Notes under the pieces: model-generated
Databases searched by the model: none
Seen by the model: the letters and a program-made list of their open reading frames with translations, nothing else
Told to the model about the DNA's origin: nothing
Source of the DNA: CAUZIZ01 sp965222655
GTDB lineage: Bacteria > Acidobacteriota > UBA6911 > RPQK01 > JAJDTT01
Direction of reading: 5' to 3'
Length of the DNA: 64,000 nt
Assembly: GCA_965222655.1 (NCBI GenBank)
Contig: CBDCUP010000021.1
Location: forward strand, 1,178,001-1,242,000
Shown here: piece by piece, positions 18,056-25,672 of the stretch
Layout: each line of letters starts with the position of its first letter
Position numbering within the stretch: position 1 is the first letter of the stretch
Program-made: the position numbers and the translations under genes

Positions 18056-18307
18056 CTATTCGTCGTCGGCAGCTCCGGCGAGGCCCTGATCCACCATCGC
18101 CTTTCCAAGCTCCTGGAGCGAGGCAAACGACATATAAGGCAAATCAGGCGAATGGTAGGTTGCCGTGTCGGCATCCCGCTCCACAGTCCTCGGCTCATTT
18201 CCCAACCGCAGTTGGTGCGTACCCTCCTTCTGAACAATTGCAATCTTACGGCTCTTATACTCGATTTCCTCAACCAGATTCTCTTGGCTGTCCTCTTGGT
18301 TTGACAT
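18056..18307 (-). CDS. Small protein upstream of tyrosinase, 83 residues
   Basis: The ATG at 18307 is preceded by AAGGAG at good distance. The 83-residue product is acidic at its N-terminus (MSNQEDSQENLVEEIEYKSR), then has a beta-like stretch (KIAIVQKEGTHQLRLG) and a C-terminal helix-like end, with no signal peptide or membrane segment. I do not recognise it. It is 70 bp upstream of the tyrosinase start on the same strand, so the two were likely cotranscribed. By position it could be a partner of the tyrosinase, as caddie proteins are in Streptomyces, but it shows no His/Cys-rich copper site and no similarity to MelC1; this is only a suggestion from context. Confidence 0.7.
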   Translation of the reverse strand: MSNQEDSQENLVEEIEYKSRKIAIVQKEGTHQLRLGNEPRTVERDADTATYHSPDLPYMSFASLQELGKAMVDQGLAGAADDE

Positions 18308-18643
18308 GAAGCACTCCTTATCTAGCTTTTCTCTCCGGGAGCAACAATGAACAATCTCAGTCCTCTGAGAAGCGATCCGGCCAGGTCTCCTAAATCGAAG
18401 TCGGCCGGAGCCACAAGGGATGATGACACCGTAACAACCCGAGAACCCTACGTCAATGGATCCCTCACGATGTCCCAGGAAGGATTCAGCAGGATGTGCG
18501 CTGTCGAGCCTCCACTTGCCCCGGTCGAGTCGATTCCCGGCAAGGCCATTGAGCTGGCCTACCCCGTGTTAGAATCGGGTTTCGCCCAACTTCGAGCCGG
18601 TGATTTTGCTGTGAAAAAAACCAGGTCTGATTCGAAGAAGCAG

Positions 18644-20434
18644 ATGACAAGCCGGTCGCAACCCAGACCTACCAGGGACTGGTCGAGCCCGCAGCTACTG
18701 GGGATCCTTCTTCTGTTTTCGGCGATCTTCGCCATCTATGGGATATCCTCTTGGGGGAACGGGTTCATCTACGACGACGTTCAGATGATTCAGAGCCGAG
18801 AAGGGGCTCACTCTCTCACCGACGTGGCCCACCTCTTTGCCGAGCCGTCCTTTCCCAATCTTCCTTACTATCGCCCCGTAACAACGACGACGCTGATGTT
18901 GCAGAGAGCGGCACACGGAGAGAATCCACGACCCTACCACCTGTTCAACGCCCTCTTGATTGGATTGGCAGGATTGCTCGCCTATGCGCTCTTGCGGTTG
19001 CCTGTTTTCAAAATAGAGAGTATCCCTGCGCTTCTGGGAGCGGCCCTGTTCTGCTTACATCCTATCGCCTCATCCGTGGTCTATCCTGCCGCTTCGGGGC
19101 GGGAAACGCTCCTACCCTCTGCCTGGACTCTGCTGGCGATCTACGCTTATCTGCGTCCCGGTAGAAAGTGGTATGGCCTAGCGATCTTTGCCTTCGCGGG
19201 TGCCTTGTTTAGTAAGGAACAGGCGGTGATCGTTCCTGTATTGTTCTTGCTAGCCGATCTCCTGGACCTGTCGGGAGATCCACCCGGGCCCAGCCTCCGC
19301 CGGTGGACTGTGCGCTATCTGCCCATCGTCCCCATCATGGTGATCTACATTGGGATTCGCCGCATCCTTTTCGAAGGGACAGAGTTCGCCCTGGGTAGTC
19401 TGGGAGGGCCGTTTCTCTCGTTTGCCTATGCCCTGCAAGACATTTTCGTCCCCTTTGCTGCGCTGTACTACGAGCCTACGAGAGCCATCTGGTTGTCGTG
19501 GCCCCGACTCCTCATCGCCTTGAGCCTGCTGGCTCTGATCACGCTCCTGGTGACTAGAATGGGACCAACCAATCGACGTGCCTCCTGGTTCTGGCTGGGT
19601 TGGTTCGTGGTGAACCTATTACCTACGGCCAACCTGCTTCAGCAGGAAGCCCCCTTCGACGACCGCTATGTGTTCCTGGCCTCTCTCTCGGTGTTCGCCC
19701 TGGCCGCATCGATTACCTCTACCTTCTGGGACACGGAGATGCCGCGGCGATTGATTCTGGTCTCAGGACTGGTTTTGGTGGCTTGCTCAGCCGCCCTGAC
19801 CCACCATCGCTCCGGCTACTTCCAGGATGATATCAGCTTCAGCCGCCAGTGGATCGGGATCAATCCAGACTCGGTAAACGCGCATTTCAGCATGGGACTG
19901 GCATTGGCTCGCAAGCGTAGATTTGACGAGGCCATCCGGCACTACGCCGAGGCCCTGCGCATCCGACCGGAGTACGCTTTGGCCTATAACAATCTGGGCG
20001 ATGCCCTCCTCAAGTCAGGACGTATCGACGAATCATTGCCTCACTTCTCAAAGGCTCTGGAACTCAATGCGGACTACGCGGAAGCTCACTACAACATGGC
20101 GACAGCCCTGGTTCAGCTGAATCAGCCGGGGAAAGCAATTCGACACTTTTCGGAGGTGGTGCGACTTCAGCCACGCTTCACCGAGGCCCACAATAATCTG
20201 GGAAATACTCTAGCCAGGCAAAAAAGGTGGGATGAGGCGATTGGGCACTATGCCAAAGCCTTGGAAGCACATCCAGAAAACGCCGATGCTCACAACAACT
20301 GGGCCAACGCCCTGGTGGAACAGGGAAAGCTCCAAGAGGCCATTGAACACTACTCCGCAGCCCTGGAGATCCGGCCCGGTTTCCCAGAGGCAAGACGCAA
20401 CCTATCGGCCGTCCTCGACTACATGAAGCAGTAA
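18644..20434 (+). CDS. TMTC-like membrane protein with TPR repeats
   Basis: About 596 residues in two parts. The N-terminal ~350 residues contain around ten transmembrane helices with the first-loop motif FIYDDVQMI, the LPYYRPV motif and the SGRETLLPSAW loop that mark TMTC/PMT-like GT-C proteins. The C-terminal ~190 residues are five to six TPR units (HFSMGLALARKRRFDEAIRH and later AHNNLGN, AHNNWAN). Eukaryotic TMTC proteins are O-mannosyltransferases; bacterial ones are little studied, so a membrane glycosyltransferase role is inference. The frame is open from 18347, but the first 99 codons look non-coding; I prefer the Met at 18644. The pseudogene at 11605 is a decayed paralogue. Confidence 0.82.
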   Translation: MTSRSQPRPTRDWSSPQLLGILLLFSAIFAIYGISSWGNGFIYDDVQMIQSREGAHSLTDVAHLFAEPSFPNLPYYRPVTTTTLMLQRAAHGENPRPYHLFNALLIGLAGLLAYALLRLPVFKIESIPALLGAALFCLHPIASSVVYPAASGRETLLPSAWTLLAIYAYLRPGRKWYGLAIFAFAGALFSKEQAVIVPVLFLLADLLDLSGDPPGPSLRRWTVRYLPIVPIMVIYIGIRRILFEGTEFALGSLGGPFLSFAYALQDIFVPFAALYYEPTRAIWLSWPRLLIALSLLALITLLVTRMGPTNRRASWFWLGWFVVNLLPTANLLQQEAPFDDRYVFLASLSVFALAASITSTFWDTEMPRRLILVSGLVLVACSAALTHHRSGYFQDDISFSRQWIGINPDSVNAHFSMGLALARKRRFDEAIRHYAEALRIRPEYALAYNNLGDALLKSGRIDESLPHFSKALELNADYAEAHYNMATALVQLNQPGKAIRHFSEVVRLQPRFTEAHNNLGNTLARQKRWDEAIGHYAKALEAHPENADAHNNWANALVEQGKLQEAIEHYSAALEIRPGFPEARRNLSAVLDYMKQ

Positions 20435-20496
20435 GCGGGTGAGTAGCGGGAACGGGTTTTCCAGTGACGGTTTACGGACCGGTACGGAATAGGCCC

Positions 20497-21918
20497 TCAC
20501 TCAAAGTTCCAAATTGGAATTACTGGACCAGCCGAGACCACTTCTTCGACATAGAGTCCGGTTTCAGGCGCGGGTGGAAAGCCCGAATGTTCTCCTCGAT
20601 CCATGATCCGATAAGCTAACAGATGTCTCCAGACTCCATCGGCCAAACGCACGGTTCCGGACATGGGGTGATCCATGAACCACACTTTGCCACTGGGGGG
20701 AGGACCGAATTGCTCCAGTGCGTTCCGCACCGTGATCGGCTCCTCCAGACCTGAGCGATCCTGGTTCAAGGGCCACAGAAGCAGCCAGTCACGTTCATGC
20801 CCCAAGCGGTTTGCGCAGAGATAGGGCGTGCCATCGGCAGACTGGTTCAGGGTCACCGGGGCCTGTCCGCGACCCTCTGGGACCTCGATTGCCAGATCCC
20901 AGACCTCGGCACCGATGGAACGCCAGACGCGAATAATGTGGTCTTCGATCTCCGAATGCGTGCTCCGGACTGTGAAGAGCAGCGACCCATCAGTGTCGCG
21001 GATAAGGGTGGGTTCCATCTGTCTCAGGATCTGCTGTTGACCGTGAACGATGCGCGGATTCTCTGGCATCCTGCTCAAGGCGATGGGGACAAACGAGGTT
21101 GGCTGCCAACGATCCCCAGTGCGCTGCCAGCGTGATACTCCTGAGGCAAGGGGCTCGCTCTGCCACAGGGCTGGATCGCCCCGAGTTGCTTCTACGGCAA
21201 ACAGTAGATCATCGCCGTCCGGCACCGCCATGTGGAGCCCTGCGTGGAAGATCGCCCATCCCGAGCCCGGTGGTCGCAGCGGACTGGAAGCGGTTCTGGC
21301 TTCAGTCTCGACCAGGCGTAATCCACGACCGTCGTGAGCCAGGTGGCAGACCTCGGTCATGCGCACCAATCCACCGCTCTTCTCCCGCTTGCTGTAGTAG
21401 CCATAGTAGCCGCTTCCACTCATCGGGAAATCCATTACCTCGCACACCAGAAATCCGGTTCCGGCATGCGGATGAGGAGTACCATCGGGACGTCTGGCGC
21501 CAAATGGGATGAAGCCGCCCGCAATCCAATGTTTGATCGCGACGCGCCACTCTCCGCTGCGCCGATCGGCGTATTTTGAGGTACGCGTAATCGGAATTGT
21601 CTTTCCGGAAGAGATCTTGTCGAGACGGTCGAATAGAATCAAATCCGCTCCCGCCTCGAAGTCACCCACCGGGAACCCCTCTGTCCTCAGATTACAGATC
21701 AGGCCGGCCTGCGTTGAAGAAACCTGAAAGGGGATCCCCAGTCCGTAGCGAAACCCACCCCCATCGGCTGGCACCACCAGGTCGGAGGGTCCACGGGTGA
21801 CCCTTTCGATGCCCGGCTTGCTGTGGGATTGTCCTCCCTGTCCAGCCAGGGATACCTTGGGCCAGCTCGAGGTGAGAACACCTGTCACCATCAAACCGAG
21901 TGCATCTCGCCGATGCAT
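20497..21918 (-). CDS. Sialidase-like secreted protein, family A member 1
   Basis: A 473-residue exported protein. The N-terminus MHRRDALGLMVTGVL has a twin-arginine-type signal. Family A marks follow: RYGLGIPFQV, GTPHPHAGTGFL (about residue 155), AVPDGDDLLFA, RDTDGSLLFTVRS, the Asp-box-like RVWRSIGAEVWDL, GQAPVTLNQSADGTPYL, LWPLNQDRSGLEEPI, FGPPPSGKVW and the end LYVEEVVSAG...WNFE. The Asp-box motif and repeated beta pattern suggest a six-bladed propeller as in sialidases (GH33-like), but the catalytic Arg triad and Tyr/Glu pair cannot be assigned, so enzyme activity is unproven. It is closest to the gene at 47520-48917. Intact; convergent with the TMTC-like gene. Confidence 0.8.
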   Translation of the reverse strand: MHRRDALGLMVTGVLTSSWPKVSLAGQGGQSHSKPGIERVTRGPSDLVVPADGGGFRYGLGIPFQVSSTQAGLICNLRTEGFPVGDFEAGADLILFDRLDKISSGKTIPITRTSKYADRRSGEWRVAIKHWIAGGFIPFGARRPDGTPHPHAGTGFLVCEVMDFPMSGSGYYGYYSKREKSGGLVRMTEVCHLAHDGRGLRLVETEARTASSPLRPPGSGWAIFHAGLHMAVPDGDDLLFAVEATRGDPALWQSEPLASGVSRWQRTGDRWQPTSFVPIALSRMPENPRIVHGQQQILRQMEPTLIRDTDGSLLFTVRSTHSEIEDHIIRVWRSIGAEVWDLAIEVPEGRGQAPVTLNQSADGTPYLCANRLGHERDWLLLWPLNQDRSGLEEPITVRNALEQFGPPPSGKVWFMDHPMSGTVRLADGVWRHLLAYRIMDRGEHSGFPPAPETGLYVEEVVSAGPVIPIWNFE

Positions 21919-21966
21919 GACTTCTGACTCCTAGAAAGAATGGGTAATGTACGCTGTCAGGAATCA

Positions 21967-22250
21967 ATGAGGTCAATCCCAACGGGATTGCGTCCGCCAG
22001 CCCAGGGTTTCCGAACCCTGGGAACCGAGCATGTCCCCTAGCAGCCAACCCTGAAAGGGTTGCGTCAAAACGGGCGGAAGTGCGATCCCTATCGAAACCC
22101 TCGGGACGCAACCCTTACAGGGTTGACCCAGACTAATGTCGCTAGCAACCCAGGGTTCGGACACCCTGAGCTGGAGGACGGAATCCCTTCAGGATTCATC
22201 TCTCTCCTGAATACCCGGGTCTCTCCTTCATTCCCGGGCCTCCAGTCAAG
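21967..22250. repeat. Cluster of short hairpin repeats
   Basis: The 380-base gap holds a run of small inverted repeats: AATCCCAACGGGATT, CAGCCCAGGGTTTCCGAACC with its CCCTGGG partner, CAACCCTGAAAGGGTTG, CAACCCTTACAGGGTTG, CCCAGGGTTCGGACACCCTG and AATCCCTTCAGGATT. They are the same class as the modules at 14.1-14.3 kb. No gene is present; open frames here are chance. Confidence 0.75.
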
Positions 22251-22300
22251 CTAATCGCCTGATGTCAGTCGACTCCTGGCCGGACAGCAGTAACTCTCAG

Positions 22301-23368
22301 TCACTTCCCAGTACCTTGTCCCACCGCATTCTTCCGGAATCGTCCCACCCGTCGTCTCACCTCGGACCTGGATTCCTGGAACTGTCTCCACCATCCCTCC
22401 AGCTGCTCCCGGGAAGGAAGGCCAGGGCTCTTGACCATGAGGTGCCGCATATTAGAAGTGAAGCTGCTGCCGGGCTGAAAAACGCGCTCCTTGTGGCCTG
22501 GGTAGAAGATGAAGTCCATGGCAACCCCCTGCATCCCACAGGCGACACCACCAGTCGTATCCGGATCCAGGAGAATCACCGAGCGCCAGCCTTCAGGTGA
22601 GGCGTGTGAGACCAGCACGGGATGACGCCAGGCCCCAATGATCCGGCCTTTCCCTCGAGGACAGTGGGGAATGCTGCCGCCAGGTTGAAAATACGCTTCT
22701 GAGCTGCTGACGTAGCCGTTCAGGTGGCCGGCCTCTCGATCTTTCCAAAGAACCAGCTCGCCTCCGGCATCCCAGAACCAGTAGGAGTTCTCGCCGTTTA
22801 CCGAAGTGTAGCAAGCGAAGAAATGCCCATACTCCTCGATCTTCTTCCCGGTGGAGTTGGTAACGGTGAACAGCATGTCCCAGTAGCCAACATCGGGCTC
22901 CGCCTGCCCTGGCAGGAGATAGTCTTGACTGAACTGGAAGCCGTCGGACGCGAAGTCGATTCGCAAGTAGCCTTGAGCGAGCTTCTCGGCGTGCACCTGC
23001 GGATTGCCCCAGAACCGCGGTCGAAAGGACTGCCAATAGGCCGGTTTATCGTGCCCTTGAGCCTCGAAATCAAAAGGATGCCCCTTCCACCAGTGCCATT
23101 CGGTGTAGTCCCAGGCGCTGTAGTCACCCTGATAGACCCAGTCCAAGTCGGGTTCCTCTGAGATCGTTAGCTTCTGCACACCACGGCTGCTGAAGCTGAT
23201 GTTCAGTAAAGGTGAACCATCCGTCGAATTCAGTGTGACCGGGTAAAGCTCAGAAACCTCGTCGGCGGGAATCTCCTGTGAAGTCATGGCGTGTCTCGGT
23301 GAGACCAGTAGGGCCAGGGACAGTAAAAGAAGGAGAGTCGTTGCCCCACTCGGCACTCGCTTGGGCAT
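22301..23368 (-). CDS. Secreted protein of unknown function
   Basis: A 355-residue protein starting at the Met of MPKRVPSGATTLLLLLSLAL, a clear signal peptide ending near residue 28. The mature part is rich in aromatic residues (DYTEWHWWKGHPFDFE, SFRPRFWGNPQ, YWFWDAGGELVLW) and beta-like stretches, with a Lys/Arg-rich helical end (EGWWRQFQESRSEVRRRVGR). I do not recognise the family; carbohydrate binding would fit the aromatic content but is a guess. It is 59 bp downstream of the family B gene on the same strand, so probably last in the OsmC/propeller operon. The frame is open far upstream of 23368, but that part overlaps the neighbour and is a shadow. Confidence 0.75.
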   Translation of the reverse strand: MPKRVPSGATTLLLLLSLALLVSPRHAMTSQEIPADEVSELYPVTLNSTDGSPLLNISFSSRGVQKLTISEEPDLDWVYQGDYSAWDYTEWHWWKGHPFDFEAQGHDKPAYWQSFRPRFWGNPQVHAEKLAQGYLRIDFASDGFQFSQDYLLPGQAEPDVGYWDMLFTVTNSTGKKIEEYGHFFACYTSVNGENSYWFWDAGGELVLWKDREAGHLNGYVSSSEAYFQPGGSIPHCPRGKGRIIGAWRHPVLVSHASPEGWRSVILLDPDTTGGVACGMQGVAMDFIFYPGHKERVFQPGSSFTSNMRHLMVKSPGLPSREQLEGWWRQFQESRSEVRRRVGRFRKNAVGQGTGK

Positions 23369-23427
23369 GAGAACCCGACGATAGCACCGGAAGGGGGAGA
23401 GGGCAACCTGATGGAAGACCGCGTTCT

Positions 23428-25047
23428 TCAGTGCACCCAGAAGGAAAACAGGGACGCCTGCACCAGCTGGAACCGAATGACGATCGGCCGTCCTGCCAGG
23501 GAGCTCAGGTCTCCCCCCTTCCAGCGCAGAATACCATCGGTCGTGTCCTTCTCCAAGGGCACGCAATCCTGAAAGGAAAAACCATCCAGCGGTTCTCCGA
23601 TGGCCCAGCCCCAGCTGGGAGAGTTGGAGTAGGCCGGCACGGACTCCGCCTGGTAGAGCTCGGCCCGAAGACTGCCCCGCGTCGCATCCACATTCACGTG
23701 CAGCTCCTGGCCCTCGAACAGAAGGGGCCGGGTCAGGATCCGTCCTGGACGAGGACCCGCGTCGACTGAGACGAACCCGTCCAACCTGAGCTTGGCCAGC
23801 CCCATTCCCGAACTGGGAACTCCCGGCGGCAGCGCCGGATCCTCTGGATGTCCCGGCCCCAACCAGGGTTCCCGCCGCCGATGAGGGGGAGTCGGTCCCG
23901 CTCGATGTCGCTCGGCCCCGCCTCGATAGAAGATCCACAGCTCCTCGCCCACCCGGATGGGTGGGCTGTTGTTGGGGGCCACCACAAAGCGGTCCCAGGA
24001 TCCCTCCGGACCCAGGGGCATGAAGGTCCCACGATCGCCGGCTCGCCACCAGGTGAGCCCATCCCGGCTCAGCACCAGCTGCGTGTCCAGAGTCCTCTCT
24101 CTGGGGCCCCGCTCCCCACTCCAGTAGACATCCATCAGCCCCAGGTAGAAACCTTCGTAGTTGAATCCCACCAGACCGTAGATCTGGAACTCGGGCGGAT
24201 CCTGATCGTCTGGATGCAAGGCAAGCACCGGGTCGGACCAGGTCTCGAAGTCGTAGCTCACAGAGGCTGCCCGAGTGCGATGAATCATGCCCCAGTCCCC
24301 TCTTCCGAAGGGATTGATCATCTCCCGCTTGGTCAGACCCACGTAGCGCTTGAGCACCCGGTCGAACATCATATTGGGACGATCGTTCAGGCCTGGATCG
24401 TTGGCCGAGGTCAGAACCGGCGCTTCCTTTCGTTTCCAGTGAAGGCCATCGGGCGAAAAGGAAACATAGATTGAGTAATTGGGCTTTCTCTCGAGGCCAA
24501 AACACTTGTACCTGCGTTCGGGATCGGTCTCGTAGGGATCCTTGAAGATGGTAGGACTGGTGATGTACTCCCTCACCAGGTTGTTGTTGCGGCTTCCCTG
24601 AAACTCCCGGATCCCCAGCTCAGGTCTTTCCCAGGTCAAGGCATCCCGAGACGTAGCATAGGCAAGACCTTCTCCGGTGAGATACCAGATTTTGAAGATG
24701 CCTTCCTCCGCATCCCGGATGACGTTGGCCCATTCGATCCGCTCCTCCCAGGGACGCTCCGGGCGAAGGATCGGATTGTCGAGGTGCTTGTCAGGCTGGT
24801 GAAGAACCTTCTTCACATTCTCCAGATGCTCGACCACGTAGTTGTCTACGAAGAGCTGCCGCTGGCCGCCCAGGTCGATCGACTCCATCGGCTTCTCGGT
24901 GCCGGCCCCGAGTCGTGCCTCCAGCTTCCAGTACTCTTCCCAGGTAACCTTCCCCTTTCCCTCAGACTGGCCAAACGTCATGCCGCCGAAAAGAAGCCAG
25001 GTTATGAGGATTCCCAAGATCTCCGAACCTCGAAGCAGCCGACTCAT
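23428..25047 (-). CDS. Arabinanase-like secreted beta-propeller, family B member 1
   Basis: A 539-residue exported protein. After the signal peptide (MSRLLRGSEILGILITWLLF..) comes the family B opening IDLGGQRQLFVDNYVVEHL, a LH.P...PIL block, the AYATSRDALTWERPELGI motif, REFQGSRNNNLV, several WxxxxxxP strands, and the C-terminal jelly-roll-like part DGFVSVDAGP..ILTRPLLFEG. The repeated pattern of short SxDGxxW strands fits a five-bladed propeller related to GH43/GH32-type glycosidases; catalytic acids cannot be assigned. The start overlaps the stop of the OsmC gene (ATGA), so the two are translationally coupled. The open frame reaches 25314, but that extension lies inside OsmC and is not used. 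Confidence 0.82.
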   Translation of the reverse strand: MSRLLRGSEILGILITWLLFGGMTFGQSEGKGKVTWEEYWKLEARLGAGTEKPMESIDLGGQRQLFVDNYVVEHLENVKKVLHQPDKHLDNPILRPERPWEERIEWANVIRDAEEGIFKIWYLTGEGLAYATSRDALTWERPELGIREFQGSRNNNLVREYITSPTIFKDPYETDPERRYKCFGLERKPNYSIYVSFSPDGLHWKRKEAPVLTSANDPGLNDRPNMMFDRVLKRYVGLTKREMINPFGRGDWGMIHRTRAASVSYDFETWSDPVLALHPDDQDPPEFQIYGLVGFNYEGFYLGLMDVYWSGERGPRERTLDTQLVLSRDGLTWWRAGDRGTFMPLGPEGSWDRFVVAPNNSPPIRVGEELWIFYRGGAERHRAGPTPPHRRREPWLGPGHPEDPALPPGVPSSGMGLAKLRLDGFVSVDAGPRPGRILTRPLLFEGQELHVNVDATRGSLRAELYQAESVPAYSNSPSWGWAIGEPLDGFSFQDCVPLEKDTTDGILRWKGGDLSSLAGRPIVIRFQLVQASLFSFWVH

Positions 25048-25472
25048 ACCGAAGCCAGCTCCATGCGGATCTTGATCTCTCGTGACAGTGTCCTCTTGAC
25101 GGGACACTTTCCGGCGATCTCCAGGAGCCGTTGACGTTGTTCCTGGTCCAATTCTCCTTCCAGAAAGAGTCTCTGTTTGATCTCGGAGATGTAGCCCTCC
25201 TTCGTCTCGCAGTCTCGGCAGTCCTGGGCATGCAGTCTTTGGTGATCCAGCTCTACCCTCACCTTTTCCAGAGGCCAGCCCTTGCGACCAGCGTACATCT
25301 GAAGAGTGATACAAGTGCAGGCACCCAGGGCGCTCAGCAGCAGTTGGTAGGGATTGGGTCCCTGATCCTGTCCGCCTAACTTCTGTGGTTCATCGGCCCG
25401 CCAACGATGGCCTCCGGCCTCGATCTCCTGGGTGAAGGGACGCTCACCCCACCCGACAACAACCTGTGCCAT
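25044..25472 (-). CDS. OsmC family protein
   Basis: A 142-residue OsmC/Ohr superfamily protein, cytoplasmic thiol peroxidases that reduce organic or fatty hydroperoxides. The family motif GPNPYQLLLSALGACTCITL carries C52 and C54, and the second redox Cys (C123) is in GKCPVKRTLS. Length is typical. Its more OsmC- than Ohr-like form (KCPVHRTL pattern) also occurs in YhfA-type proteins of unknown role. It is first in an operon with the family B propeller gene, overlapping its start by ATGA; a functional tie between the two is not obvious. Confidence 0.9.
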   Translation of the reverse strand: MAQVVVGWGERPFTQEIEAGGHRWRADEPQKLGGQDQGPNPYQLLLSALGACTCITLQMYAGRKGWPLEKVRVELDHQRLHAQDCRDCETKEGYISEIKQRLFLEGELDQEQRQRLLEIAGKCPVKRTLSREIKIRMELASV

Positions 25473-25488
25473 GGCTCACTCGTCTCCC

Positions 25489-25665
25489 TTTCCTCCCGTG
25501 CCCTTGCCCGTCCCCAGCAGTCATTTTTCTTTTTTGCGGCTGGGCACGCGATAATCTTTGAGATCGTGTCAATGTTGAACAGTTTCGTCAAGAGCCTTGA
25601 TACAAACGAAAGATGAAGTCAGGGCAAGGGCACGGGCAGGGGCACAGGCAAGGGGGCGAGAAGGG
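25489..25665. repeat. G/C-rich hexanucleotide arms in inverted layout, copy 1
   Basis: A C-rich run (CCCGTGCCCTTGCCCGTCCCC, as two halves around 25495-25515) faces a G-rich run (GGGCAAGGGCACGGGCAGGG, 25622-25641, continuing to 25665) across ~105 bases that include TCAAGAGCCTTGA. The same arrangement, with the same TCAAGAGCCTTGAT centre, occurs at 61739-61853. The G-rich arm runs into the leader of the next gene. No gene lies between 25473 and 25672. Confidence 0.6.
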
Positions 25666-25672
25666 TGCTAAC

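Noticed and set aside
23369..24505. Upstream extension of the frame of the secreted protein at 22301
   Set aside because: It overlaps the family B gene in another frame and is Arg/Gly/Ser-rich; the signal peptide at 23368 marks the real start.
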